Shown here: positions 30,145 to 39,187 of the stretch, one piece after another
How the letters are laid out: every line of letters begins with the position of its first letter
Position numbering within the stretch: the stretch's first letter is position 1
Assembly: GCA_900078375.1 (NCBI GenBank)
Contig: FLQS01000052.1
Span: 1-41,512, forward strand
DNA from: an uncultured Mycobacterium sp.
GTDB taxonomy: Bacteria > Actinomycetota > Actinomycetes > Mycobacteriales > Mycobacteriaceae
Length of the DNA: 41,512 nucleotides
Direction: 5' to 3'
Notes under the pieces: generated by a model
Database searches by the model: none
What the model saw: the letters and a program-made list of their open reading frames with translations, nothing else
What the model was told of the DNA's origin: nothing
Translations under genes and position numbers: made by a program

Positions 30145-31337
30145 CTACGAGAGATCCCAGAGCTGGACCTGTTCCCCGGCGGACATCTCCGTGACGTCCT
30201 CGGCGATCTCCAGCAGGCAGTTGGCCGAGGCCAGCCAGCGGAGGTGGTGCGAGGCCGGCGGGCCGTACGTGGTGACGGTGCCGGCGGCCGCGTCGTACAC
30301 CCCGCGGCGGAACTGGCGCTTGCCCATCGGTGATGTCAGGCTGTCGGCCAGCACCGCGGTGCGCCGCGGCCGGTGCGGATGCGGCAGCCCCATCGCCGCG
30401 CGCAGGGCCGGCCGGACGAACACCTCGAATGACACCAGTGCGCTCACCGGGTTACCCGGCAGCGTGATGATCGGGGTGCCATTGATGAGTCCCGCACCCT
30501 GCGGCATCCCGGGCTGCATCGCGACCTTCACGAATTCGACGGCCCCGCCCCCGAAGGCGTCCTTGACCACCTCGTAGGCGCCGGCACTCACCCCGCCGGT
30601 GGTGATGATCAGATCGGCCTGCCCGGCATAGCCCTCGAGCACGGTGCTGAACTGCGCGACATCGTCACTGGATGTCGGGGTGGCCACCACCTCGCCGCCG
30701 GCCTCGCGGACCGCGGCGGCCAGCATGATGGCGTTGGACTCGTAGATCTGGCCGGGCTGGAGCTCGGTGCCGGCCGACACCAACTCGGTGCCCGTCGACA
30801 TCACCAGCACCCGCTGGCGAGGCCGCACCGTTAGCGAACCCAGCCCCAGGGCGGCGGCCAACCCCAGCGCTGCCGGGGTGACCACGTGGCCGGTTTGCAA
30901 CACCGTCGTCCCTGCGGTCACATCCTCACCGGCGCGGCGGATGTGCTGGCCAACCTTGGGCGCCGAGCGGATCTCGACGGTGTCGACGCCCCCGTCGGTG
31001 GCCTCGACCGGCACCACCGCCGTCGCGCCCGCCGGTAACGGGGCCCCGGTCATGATCCGGTGCGCGGTGCCCGCCGCCAACGTCAGCTGATCGATGCGTC
31101 CGGCCGGAATATCCTCGGCGACAGGCAATTTCACCGGGGTGGTATCGGCACCGGCGACGTCGTCGGCGTGCACCGCGTAGCCGTCCATCGCCGAGTTGTC
31201 GAACACCGGCAGCGACAGCGGAGCCGTGACATCGGCGGCCAGCGCCAGCCCCTCGGCGTCGGTCAGTCCGACGGTCTGCGCCGTGCGCGCGGCAATCAGG
31301 TCAGCGACCACCCGCTGGTGTTCCTCGACGGTGCGCA

Positions 31338-31338
<1 letters not shown>
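30145..31338 (-). CDS. moeA2: molybdopterin molybdenumtransferase
   Basis: MoeA inserts molybdate into adenylylated molybdopterin to finish the molybdenum cofactor. The 397-aa protein has LPVFDNSAMDGYAVHADD (domain I), the central MoCF-binding domain with VLVMSTGTELV, SNAIMLAAAVREAGGEV, IITTGGVSAGAYEVVKDAF and TLPGNPVSALVSFEVFVRP, and a C-terminal beta-barrel. ATG 31338 shares one base with the SDR stop (TGATG). The frame stays open for 300 codons upstream, but only as an out-of-phase reading of the SDR gene. Named moeA2 by position relative to Rv0438c; moeA would be equally valid. Confidence 0.95.
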
Positions 31339-32258
<920 letters not shown>

Positions 32259-32316
32259 GGCACGACGATACGTCGGCCCAAGTTGCGTCCAACCGGTGGC
32301 CGTTTACTGTCGCGGT

Positions 32317-33132
32317 ATGGCTATCGGTGGGGTGCTGTTCGACATCGATGGCGTCTTGGTGACCTCGTGGAAGCCGATCCCTGGTGCGGCCGCGGCGCTC
32401 GCGGTGTTGGCCGAGCATCAGATCGCCTGTTGCTATCTGACCAATACCACTACGCGCACCCGTCAGCAGATTGCCGCGGCGCTGTCGGCGGCCGGTATCG
32501 AGGTCCGCCCCGACGAGGTCATTACCGCGGCGGCGCTGACCGCCGATTACGTGCGGGCCAACTATCCGGATGCGCGCTGCTTCCTGGTCAACAACGGCGA
32601 CATCACCGATGACATGCCGGGCATCGACATCGTCGACTCGCTGGTCTACGACGACGGCATCGCCCCCGAGGTCCCCGAGGTCATCCTGCTCGGCGGGGCC
32701 GGACCCGAATACAGCCACCGCACGCTGAGCCGGGTCTACGAATGGATGGCCCAGGGCGTGCCGGTGGTGGCGATGCACCGCAGCACCGCATGGACCACCA
32801 CCGAGGGCCTGCGCATCGACACCGGGATGTACCTGATCGGCATGGAGCAGACCTCCGGGCGTAAGGCCACCGCCGTGGGTAAGCCGGCGCCGGCGGGATT
32901 CCTGGCCTCGGCGGCCCGGCTCGGCGTCGACCCCGACGAGATGTACATGGTCGGTGACGACTTGAACAACGACGTGCTGGCCGCCCAGGTGGTGGGCATG
33001 ACCGGCGTGCTGGTGCGCACCGGCAAGTTCCGCCAGGACACGTTGGATCGTTGGGCCACAGACGAATTCGCGATGCAACCCAGCTATGTCATCGACTCGG
33101 TGGCCGACTTTCCGGGGTTGCTCGGGCTCTGA
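32317..33132 (+). CDS. HAD-IIA family phosphatase
   Basis: A 271-aa NagD-like HAD hydrolase. Motif I FDIDGVL carries nucleophile Asp9 and acid Asp11; motif II is LTNTTT (41-46); motif III Lys189 in VGKPAP; motif IV VGDDLNND (212-219) holds the Mg2+ ligands. The cap lies between motifs II and III, as in class IIA. It probably dephosphorylates a small phospho-metabolite, which cannot be specified. ATG 32317 is preferred over earlier in-frame starts that would run into the divergent SDR promoter; TACTGT (32305-32310) ends 6 bp before it, consistent with a leaderless transcript. Confidence 0.9.
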   Translation: MAIGGVLFDIDGVLVTSWKPIPGAAAALAVLAEHQIACCYLTNTTTRTRQQIAAALSAAGIEVRPDEVITAAALTADYVRANYPDARCFLVNNGDITDDMPGIDIVDSLVYDDGIAPEVPEVILLGGAGPEYSHRTLSRVYEWMAQGVPVVAMHRSTAWTTTEGLRIDTGMYLIGMEQTSGRKATAVGKPAPAGFLASAARLGVDPDEMYMVGDDLNNDVLAAQVVGMTGVLVRTGKFRQDTLDRWATDEFAMQPSYVIDSVADFPGLLGL

Positions 33133-33149
33133 AGCGGCGGGAGTAGTGC

Positions 33150-33176
33150 TGCATCCCAATTTGGGATGCATATGCT
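33150..33176 (+). promoter_or_regulatory. operator and -10 box of the MazEF-type operon
   Basis: TGCATCCCAA (33150-33159) and TTGGGATGCA (33161-33170) are perfect 10-bp arms around a single T. The palindrome is followed at once by TATGCT (33171-33176), a good mycobacterial -10 (TAnnnT), 11 bp before the antitoxin ATG. Binding here would block RNA polymerase, as expected for autoregulation by the antitoxin or toxin-antitoxin complex. Confidence 0.75.
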
Positions 33177-33187
33177 ACCTTGGTGGT

Positions 33188-33421
33188 ATGAGCACCCAGA
33201 TTGCGATACGGCTGGCCGATTCCATGGTCGCCGAGCTGGATCGGGTTGTTGCCTCGGGTCGCGCGCGTAGTCGCGCATCATTGGTGGAAGCGGCCCTGGA
33301 GCGAGAATTGCGTCGCCTGGCGGCAGCAAGCGATTCGGAAACTCTGCATCGGGTCGGGACGGCCGACGACCTCGACGGCCTGGTCGAATGGACCGTGGCC
33401 AACATCGGCGTCGAGGAATGA
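33188..33421 (+). CDS. ribbon-helix-helix antitoxin, MazE-type
   Basis: A 77-aa antitoxin. The first strand and two helices, STQIAIRLADSMVAELDRVVASGRARSRASLVEAALERELRR (split over about 2-43), are a ribbon-helix-helix DNA-binding domain that should dimerise on the upstream palindrome. The acidic C-terminus (TADDLDGLVEWTVANIGVEE) is the probable toxin-binding tail. Its stop overlaps the toxin start by 4 bp (ATGA), giving coupled synthesis with the antitoxin first. Confidence 0.9.
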   Translation: MSTQIAIRLADSMVAELDRVVASGRARSRASLVEAALERELRRLAAASDSETLHRVGTADDLDGLVEWTVANIGVEE

Positions 33422-33741
33422 GTGGGCGGGAAATTCTCCTCGCCAAACTCGACAAGACCAGGCCGGTCGTCGTTTTGACCCGGGCAACCGCACGACCGGT
33501 GATGACCAAGGTGACGGTTGCCCCGATCACGTCGACCGTGAAAGGCCTCAGCAGTGAAGTCCCCGTCGGCCCGGAGAACGGCCTCGACCAGGTGGGTGCG
33601 ATAGCGGTGGACAACGTGGTGACCATCCCACATGCTCTGCTCGGGAGAACTGTCGGCTATCTCTCCGACGCACAGGAACGGCGACTGGCCATCGCGATCG
33701 TGCTGGCCTACGACCTCGATATTCCGTTGCTCGCGGATTGA
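33418..33741 (+). CDS. MazF/PemK-type endoribonuclease toxin
   Basis: A 107-aa toxin predicted to cut single-stranded RNA and halt growth when freed from its antitoxin. MSGREILLAKLDKTRPVVVLTR carries the conserved RPVVVL strand with its catalytic Arg, and VAPITSTVKGLSSEVPVG contains the conserved Thr of the active site; GAIAVDNVVTIPHALLGRTVGYLSD is the typical last strand and helix. The N-terminal loop before the KTRP motif is short, as in several mycobacterial MazF proteins. Cleavage sequence cannot be predicted. Confidence 0.9.
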   Translation: MSGREILLAKLDKTRPVVVLTRATARPVMTKVTVAPITSTVKGLSSEVPVGPENGLDQVGAIAVDNVVTIPHALLGRTVGYLSDAQERRLAIAIVLAYDLDIPLLAD

Positions 33742-33787
33742 CGGCGGCACAGGCTCCGAATTAAACCGCGCTGCAACATTTTACGGG

Positions 33788-34014
33788 TGCGAGAGCTCAA
33801 TCGCGAGCGTGATGCCGCCGCCGACTTGCCGAGGTTGCTCCAGCGCGATGACCTCGAATCGCTAGGGCCTGAGCAGACCCGCGTCACGTTGACCTACGAC
33901 TGGTCCAAGGTTCCGGCGGAGATCCGGGAGAACATCCCGTTCCCGGCGTTCCCGGTCTCGCATCTGGACAACTCGCTGGCGAACCTGGGCAAGCTGGCGA
34001 CAGTCCGGGCGTAA
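33788..34014 (+). pseudogene. decayed SRPBCC-type gene, 3' fragment
   Basis: The last part, RVTLTYDWSKVPAEIRENIP followed by FPAFPVSHLDNSLANLGKL, is the recognisable C-terminal strand and helix of a mycobacterial SRPBCC (polyketide cyclase-like) protein. The preceding 30 codons do not resemble that family, and the expected 90 or so N-terminal residues are missing, so this looks like a remnant after a deletion or insertion. The preceding 46 bp (33742-33787) hold nothing recognisable. It stops 3 bp before the convergent M20 gene ends. Confidence 0.65.
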
Positions 34015-34017
34015 GGC

Positions 34018-35256
34018 CTACTTGGGCTGCAGCCACGTCAGCGCGGCGGTCGTCATCGCCTGCACGCCTGTCGTCAACGTCGGTTCGATCGCCGGCGCGA
34101 ACTCAGGAGAGTGGTTCATCGGCGGCAGTTGCCCGCGGCTGACTGCCTCATCGAACACGTCGGGCGCCACACCACCCCAGAACCAGAAAACCGTTGGCAC
34201 ACCGAGGGTCTCGCCGAAAATGCCGACGTCCTCGCTGGCCGCCAGCGGTGGCAGCGGAATGAGTCGGGACGCGCCGAATTCACGCTCGAAGGCGGCCAGC
34301 GTGGTCGCCGTCGCCGCGGGGTCGCTGATCAACACCGGTGCGCTGACATTCCAGTCGAAGCGCGGCGGCTCCGGGCTGTTGCTGGCCGCCGCCTCGGCAG
34401 TGACGATGCGTTCGATGGCCGCCTTGATCTGGGCCCGAACCTCCGGCGTGTAGCTGCGCATGTTGATACCGAGCTCGGCGGTCGCCGGGATGATGTTCTC
34501 CTTGGTGCCGGCCTGTAACCGTCCGACGGTGACGACAGCGCGTTCACTCGACGCGACCTCGCGGGACACGATGCCCTGCAACCGCATCACCGTGGCCGCC
34601 GCCATCAGGACGGGGTCGACGGTGCCCTCCGGCTGCGACCCGTGGCCGCCCCGGCCGGTCAGGATGACCTGCACCGAGTCGGTCGCGGCCATGACCGGTC
34701 CCTGCCCGTGCCCGATCATCCCCGCGGGCAGTGGCCCGACATGCTGGCCGAGGACGATGCTCGGACGAGGGAAACGCTCGAACAGCCCGTCGTCGATCAT
34801 CGCCTGGGCGCCGCTGGCCAGCTCCTCGGCGGGCTGGAACACCGCGACGACAGTGCCCGCCCAGTGTTCGCGGAGCCGGGACAGTGCGCCCACCGCACCG
34901 ACCAGTGCGGCGACGTGCATGTCGTGACCGCACGCGTGGGCGACGTGCAGTGACTGACCGCCCTGGTCGACGACCACTTTGGTACTGGCGTACGACAGAC
35001 CGGTGTCCTCGGCCACCGGCAACGCATCCATATCGGCGCGCAGCATGATCACCGGTCCGTCGCCGTTGCGTAGGACGGCCACCACGCCGGTCCCACCGAC
35101 CTGCTGGGTGATTTCGCAGACGGTGCCGGCGAGCGCGTCGACGATGCGCGCGGCGGTCTGATGTTCCTGGAAGGACAGCTCCGGGTCGGAGTGCAGCTGC
35201 CGGTAGAGGTCCGCGAGGGTGTCGGTGGTCTTGGCGTCAAGTTCGACGGTCGTCAC
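34018..35256 (-). CDS. M20-family amidohydrolase / metallopeptidase
   Basis: A 412-aa member of the M20D group (amidohydrolase, hippurate hydrolase, IAA-amino-acid hydrolase type), which splits N-acyl amino acids or similar amides. Metal-site motifs are RADMDALP (Asp76), HACGHDMH (107-114, with Cys109 and His111), FQPAEEL (Glu144 and Glu145) and the late MNHSPEF. The lid domain starts near TDSVQVILTGRGGHGSQPEGTVDP. ATG 35256 is 36 bp downstream of the helicase stop, so it is likely the last gene of an SDR-cupin-helicase-M20 transcript. Confidence 0.93.
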   Translation of the reverse strand: MTTVELDAKTTDTLADLYRQLHSDPELSFQEHQTAARIVDALAGTVCEITQQVGGTGVVAVLRNGDGPVIMLRADMDALPVAEDTGLSYASTKVVVDQGGQSLHVAHACGHDMHVAALVGAVGALSRLREHWAGTVVAVFQPAEELASGAQAMIDDGLFERFPRPSIVLGQHVGPLPAGMIGHGQGPVMAATDSVQVILTGRGGHGSQPEGTVDPVLMAAATVMRLQGIVSREVASSERAVVTVGRLQAGTKENIIPATAELGINMRSYTPEVRAQIKAAIERIVTAEAAASNSPEPPRFDWNVSAPVLISDPAATATTLAAFEREFGASRLIPLPPLAASEDVGIFGETLGVPTVFWFWGGVAPDVFDEAVSRGQLPPMNHSPEFAPAIEPTLTTGVQAMTTAALTWLQPK

Positions 35257-35292
35257 ACGCGGCGACGTTACCCGCGGAGTCTGAGGCTCAGG

Positions 35293-36990
35293 TCAGGTCG
35301 ACGACGTAAGGCCGCGGACGGCCTCGATGCGCGCCTTGAGCTGATCGGTGGTGGCCGCTGCCACCGGCGGCCCGCCGCAGACCCGGCGAAGTTCGTTGTG
35401 GATCTGTCCGTGCGTCTTGCCGGTGCGGTGGTGGGCCAGCGACACCAGGGCATTGAGTTCGCGACGCAGATCCCGCAGCTGGCCGTGGGTGGTCAGCCGT
35501 GGCATCTCGCCGCTGGCGGTGCGCTTGTTGATCTGCTCTTCTTGCCTGCGCCGCAACAGATCTCGCATCGATTCGGCATCAAGCAGGCCGGGGATACCGA
35601 GGTAGTCGGCTTCCTCGTCGCTGCCCGCCGGCGTCGCCGTCCCGAACGACGACCCGTCGAAGATCACCTGATCGAGTTCGGCGTCGGCGCCGAGGTACTC
35701 GATCTTGTTGTCGCCGTCGTCGGGTTCGTCGCGGTTCTGCTTGGCCAGCTCGGCGTCGAGGGGATCGTCGTCGAGGTTCTCCCGGTGCGGCTTGCCGAGC
35801 ACATGGTTGCGCTGGGCTTCCATCTCGCTGGCGAGCAGCAGCAGGTTGGGCACCGACGGCAGAAAGATGCATGCGGTCTCGCCGGGGCGCCGGGACCGCA
35901 CGAAGCGGCCGATCGCCTGGGCGAAGAACAACGGCGTCGACGCGCTGGTGGCGTAGACCCCGACGGCCAGGCGCGGCACGTCGACGCCTTCGGACACCAT
36001 GCGCACAGCCACCAGCCAGCGCGAGGTACTGGCCGAAAACGCTGAGATGCGATCCGAGGCGCCCTTGTCGTCGGAGAGCACGACGGTCGGGGCCTCACCG
36101 GTGATCTTGACCAGCAGCTCGGCGTAGGCGCGGGCGGCGGTCTGGTCGGAGGCGATGATCATGCCGCCGGCGTCGGGCACGTGTTCGCGAAGCCCGCGCA
36201 ACCGGATATCGGCCGCGGCGATCACCGCGGGCATCCACTCGCCGGCCGGGTTGAGCGCGGTTTTCCAGGCCCGTGCGGTCTGCTCGGCGGTGAGGGGTTC
36301 ACCGAGGCGTGCGGCGTGCTCTTGGCCGGCGCTGTCACGCCAGCGCGCTTCGCCGGAATAGGCCATGAACATGACCGGGCGCACGACGCCGTCGGCCAGC
36401 GCGTCGGAATAGCCGTAGCTGTGGTCGGCCTTGGATTGTTTGAAGCCCGCGGCGTCCTCTTCGTAGGTGACGAACGGGATCGCGCTGTCGTCGCTGCGGA
36501 ACGGGGTGCCGGTCAGTGACAGCCGTCGCGTCGCGTCGTCGAATGCTTCGCGGATGGCGTCGCCCCACGTCTTGGCGTCACCGCCGTGGTGGATCTCGTC
36601 GAAGATCACCAGGGTCTTGCGGTTCTCGGTGCGCACCCGGTGTCGGGTCGGGTGGCTGGCGACCTGGGCGTAGGTGACGACGACGCCGTGGTACTCCGCC
36701 GAGGTCTGCGAGTTGGAGTTGGAGAACTTGGGATCCAGGGAGATGCCCTGCCGGGCGGCGGCCTGCGCCCACTGAACCTTGAGGTGTTCGGTCGGGACGA
36801 CGATGGTGACGGCCTCGACGATGCCCTCGGCGAGAAGTTCGGCGACGATCCGCAGAGCAAAGGTTGTCTTACCGGCGCCTGGGGTCGCCACTGCGAGAAA
36901 ATCGCGCGGTTTGGCGGTCAGATACTTGACCAACGCCCGTCGCTGCCAGCCCCGCAACGCTTGGGTGCTGGGCGCATCCACTGCCCGCAC
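35293..36990 (-). CDS. superfamily 2 DEAD/DEAH-box helicase
   Basis: A 565-aa ATPase of the XPB/UvrB-like superfamily 2 branch. LRGWQRRALVKYL is a Q-like motif, ATPGAGKTTF (35-44) Walker A with Lys41, DEIHH (131-135) Walker B, SLTGTP (158-163) motif III, then a RecA-like second domain with VRMVSEGVDVPRLAVGVYAT and QAIGRFVRSRRPGE (motif VI arginines). The last 100 residues (RRRQEEQINKRTASGE, HHRTGKTHGQIHNELRR) are helical and basic. GTG 36990 has a strong ribosome binding site, GGAGAGGAG, 8 bp upstream. Nucleic-acid substrate and role are unknown; related proteins occur both as housekeeping genes and in defence loci. Confidence 0.92.
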   Translation of the reverse strand: MRAVDAPSTQALRGWQRRALVKYLTAKPRDFLAVATPGAGKTTFALRIVAELLAEGIVEAVTIVVPTEHLKVQWAQAAARQGISLDPKFSNSNSQTSAEYHGVVVTYAQVASHPTRHRVRTENRKTLVIFDEIHHGGDAKTWGDAIREAFDDATRRLSLTGTPFRSDDSAIPFVTYEEDAAGFKQSKADHSYGYSDALADGVVRPVMFMAYSGEARWRDSAGQEHAARLGEPLTAEQTARAWKTALNPAGEWMPAVIAAADIRLRGLREHVPDAGGMIIASDQTAARAYAELLVKITGEAPTVVLSDDKGASDRISAFSASTSRWLVAVRMVSEGVDVPRLAVGVYATSASTPLFFAQAIGRFVRSRRPGETACIFLPSVPNLLLLASEMEAQRNHVLGKPHRENLDDDPLDAELAKQNRDEPDDGDNKIEYLGADAELDQVIFDGSSFGTATPAGSDEEADYLGIPGLLDAESMRDLLRRRQEEQINKRTASGEMPRLTTHGQLRDLRRELNALVSLAHHRTGKTHGQIHNELRRVCGGPPVAAATTDQLKARIEAVRGLTSST

Positions 36991-37034
36991 CCGTGGGACT
37001 CCTCTCCGGTCGAGAAGAACCTTAGCGCAACGGA

Positions 37035-37553
37035 TTACGGATACGCATCTTTGATGGCGGGCGGTTCGGGGAAGAAATTGTCATTGCGGTCGAAGAACTC
37101 GCGGCGCTCGTCGTCGGACAGCTCGTGCAGCCGTGACAGGCCCTCGAAATAGAACTCCCGCGGGGCTCCGGGAGTGAACAGCATAAGCAGCGACGCCGGC
37201 TCGTCGGACTGGTTGCCGAAGCCGTGCAGGCCGCCCGGCGGGACGTAGAGGTAGTCGCCTTGCTCGCCCACAGTCCAGTCGTCGCCATCGTAGAGCCGGA
37301 TCTGTCCGGACAGAACGAAGAAGGATTCCGACATGGCCTTGTGGAAATGCGGACCAGGCCCGCCGGCCTGCGGACCCAGGTCGACCCGGTACAGGCCGAA
37401 GTCCCCGCCGGTGGATTGTTCGGTGGCCAGGTAGGTGTACTTGACCCCCCACGACTCGAGGTCGGCCGGGGTGTCAGCCTTGCGCAGGGTGGCGCTGACC
37501 TCGCCGTCGCCGTCGTAGCGCGGCGGGGGATAGGGCGGCACATGAAGAGACAT
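37035..37553 (-). CDS. cupin-domain protein
   Basis: A 172-aa single-domain cupin. Motif 1 is GPHFHKAMSESFFVLSG with candidate metal ligands His69, His71 and Glu76; motif 2 is YVPPGGLHGFGNQSD with His110. Cupins of this type range from dioxygenases and isomerases to sensors, so the reaction is not predictable. ATG 37553 starts a typical N-terminus (MSLHVPPYPPPRYDG); the longer frame upstream would run into the SDR. It lies 17 bp after the SDR stop and 44 bp before the helicase start, all on the minus strand. Confidence 0.88.
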   Translation of the reverse strand: MSLHVPPYPPPRYDGDGEVSATLRKADTPADLESWGVKYTYLATEQSTGGDFGLYRVDLGPQAGGPGPHFHKAMSESFFVLSGQIRLYDGDDWTVGEQGDYLYVPPGGLHGFGNQSDEPASLLMLFTPGAPREFYFEGLSRLHELSDDERREFFDRNDNFFPEPPAIKDAYP

Positions 37554-37570
37554 CGCCCCCAGTCTGCCCG

Positions 37571-38416
37571 TCAGCCGAGCGGATACACCACACCCGTCAA
37601 CGATTCGGAGACCGCCCACAGTCGTTTCTGCACGGCAAGGTCGTGGGATTTGGCGTTTGACGAGACGAGTTTCGGATAGCCGCGCAACTGTAGGAATCCA
37701 GCCGGCCCGTAGTACTGGCCACCCTGAACTGTCGGGTCGGCCGCGGCGCGCAGGGTGGGGAGCGCGCCCATTTCGGTGCTCTGCTCCAGCAACGGCGCGA
37801 TCCGCTGGACGGCCCCGGGGGCGTAGCGGCCGAGCTCGGAACTGGATGCACCGGGATGGGCTGCGACCGCGATGGCGCCCGTGCCTGCCAGCCGGCGCTG
37901 CAGTTCGTACGTGAACAGCAGGTTGGCCAGCTTGGACTGCCCGTATGCGCCCACGCGGCCGTAGCTGCGCTCGGACTGCAGATCGTCGAACCGGATGCCG
38001 CCGAAGCGGTGGCCGTTGCTGCTGACGGTCACCACCCGCGAGCCCTGTTCGGGCAGCAGGCGGTCGAGCAGCAGCCCGGTCAGTGCGAAGTGTCCGAGGT
38101 GATTGGTGCCGAACTGCAGCTCGAAGCCGTCCTTGGTGGCCTGCTTCGGGGTCATCATGACGCCGGCGTTGTTGATGAGCAGGTCGATCCGGTCGTGGCC
38201 GGCGCGCAGTTGGTCGGCGGCCGCCCGGACGGACTCCAGCGAGGTGAGGTCGAGTTCCTGCACGGCGACATCAGCACCGGGGTAGCGACGGCCGATTAAA
38301 TCGGCGGCGGCCTTGCCCTTGTCGAGGTTGCGCACCGCGAGGACGACGCGGGCGCCCTTGGCGACAAGCGCGCGGGCCGTTTCGTAGCCGAGCCCGGTGT
38401 TGGCGCCGGTGATCAC
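37571..38416 (-). CDS. short-chain dehydrogenase/reductase, second copy; start region apparently frameshifted
   Basis: An SDR closely related to the one at 31338-32258. From GTG 38416 the 281-aa frame runs VITGANTGLGYETARAL (cofactor motif), LLINNAGVM, VSSNGH (Ser), YGQSKLANLL (Tyr/Lys). GTG 38416 lies inside the first strand, so about 20 N-terminal residues are missing. They are visible in frame upstream (NRRPAWTAADIPDQTGRTA) but have no ATG, GTG or TTG before a stop. A GTG at 38478, 4 bp after AAGGAG, is out of phase; one extra A in the GAAGG at about 38464-38468 would give SIERPAWTAADIPDQT. So either a 1-bp deletion (real or a sequencing error) or the short start applies. Confidence 0.8.
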   Translation of the reverse strand: MITGANTGLGYETARALVAKGARVVLAVRNLDKGKAAADLIGRRYPGADVAVQELDLTSLESVRAAADQLRAGHDRIDLLINNAGVMMTPKQATKDGFELQFGTNHLGHFALTGLLLDRLLPEQGSRVVTVSSNGHRFGGIRFDDLQSERSYGRVGAYGQSKLANLLFTYELQRRLAGTGAIAVAAHPGASSSELGRYAPGAVQRIAPLLEQSTEMGALPTLRAAADPTVQGGQYYGPAGFLQLRGYPKLVSSNAKSHDLAVQKRLWAVSESLTGVVYPLG

Positions 38417-38488
38417 GGCGGTACGGCCGGTCTGGTCCGGAATGTCGGCGGCGGTCCAGGCTGGCCTTCGATTGACACTGCTCTCCTT

Positions 38489-38556
38489 CGTTTAAACTCG
38501 ATAAACGGAGCGCGCGCCCCGGTTTCTCCGACTATACGGAACGTGCGCCCCGCTTT
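38489..38556. promoter_or_regulatory. operator region between SDR and TetR genes
   Basis: Two related 21-bp direct repeats, ACGGAGCGCGCGCCCCG plus GTTT (38505-38525) and ACGGAACGTGCGCCCCG plus CTTT (38536-38556), begin 31 bp apart, about three helical turns. The first is itself close to palindromic (CGGAGCGC against GCGCCCCG, one mismatch). CGTTTA (38489-38494) and TAAACG (38502-38507) add an inverted repeat nearer the SDR. The layout suits cooperative binding by the adjacent TetR protein, controlling both directions. Confidence 0.6.
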
Positions 38557-38578
38557 GTCAACGCGTGAGGAGTGTGAG

Positions 38579-39136
38579 GTGGGTCTGAGCTGCAAGCCGC
38601 TACGGGCCGATGCCGCGCGCAACCGTGCGCGGGTGCTGCAAGTCGCCTATGACGTCTTCGCCGAGCAGGGGCTGGCCGTGCCGATCGACGAGATCGCCCG
38701 GCGGGCCGGCGTCGGTGCGGGCACCGTCTACCGTCATTTCCCGACCAAGGAAGCGCTGTTCGAGGCCGTCATCGGTGACCGGGTGCGCGTGGTCGTGGCG
38801 AGGGGGCGGGAGCTGCTGGCCGCCGATCCGTCGACCGCATTGTTCGAATTCCTCCGCGAGACGGCGCGCTCGGGTGCGGCCGACCACGGGATGGTCGAGG
38901 CGCTGGCGCGTTATGGCATCGACCTCGATTCGGCGGCGCCGGGAGCCGAGGCGGAGTTCCTCGGCGTGCTGGGCGAGATGCTGGTGGCTGCGCAGCGGGC
39001 CGGCACTGCGCGGGCCGACGTCGGCGTGGCGGAACTCAAGGCACTGCTGGTCGTCTGCAAAAGCGGCCAGGAATACGGCGACGACGTCGCCGACCGGATC
39101 ACGAACGTCATCGTGGCGGGGTTACGCGCCGGGTGA
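38579..39136 (+). CDS. TetR-family transcriptional regulator
   Basis: A 185-aa regulator. The DNA-binding part is RADAARNRARVLQVAYDVFAEQGL, IDEIARRAGVGAGTVYRHFP and KEALFEAVIGDR (about 7-64). The ligand domain (ALFEFLRETARSGAADHGMVEAL) resembles the group that regulates divergently encoded oxidoreductases. GTG 38579 has AGGAG 6 bp upstream; the earlier in-frame GTG (38543) lies in the second operator repeat and is rejected. It is divergent from the SDR gene and probably represses it and itself. groEL2 follows 182 bp downstream but has its own control sites. Confidence 0.92.
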   Translation: MGLSCKPLRADAARNRARVLQVAYDVFAEQGLAVPIDEIARRAGVGAGTVYRHFPTKEALFEAVIGDRVRVVVARGRELLAADPSTALFEFLRETARSGAADHGMVEALARYGIDLDSAAPGAEAEFLGVLGEMLVAAQRAGTARADVGVAELKALLVVCKSGQEYGDDVADRITNVIVAGLRAG

Positions 39137-39152
39137 ACGGCCGATCCATCTT

Positions 39153-39179
39153 CTTGCACTCACCTAGGCCGAGTGCTAA
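39153..39179 (+). promoter_or_regulatory. CIRCE element 1 (HrcA operator)
   Basis: CTTGCACTC (39153-39161), nine spacer bases, then GAGTGCTAA (39171-39179) match the CIRCE consensus TTAGCACTC-N9-GAGTGCTAA with two mismatches in the left arm. HrcA binding here represses chaperonin genes at normal temperature. TTGCAC (39154-39159) and TAAGAA (39177-39182), 17 bp apart, could be the -35 and -10 of a groEL2 promoter inside the element. Confidence 0.92.
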
Positions 39180-39187
39180 GAATGTGG

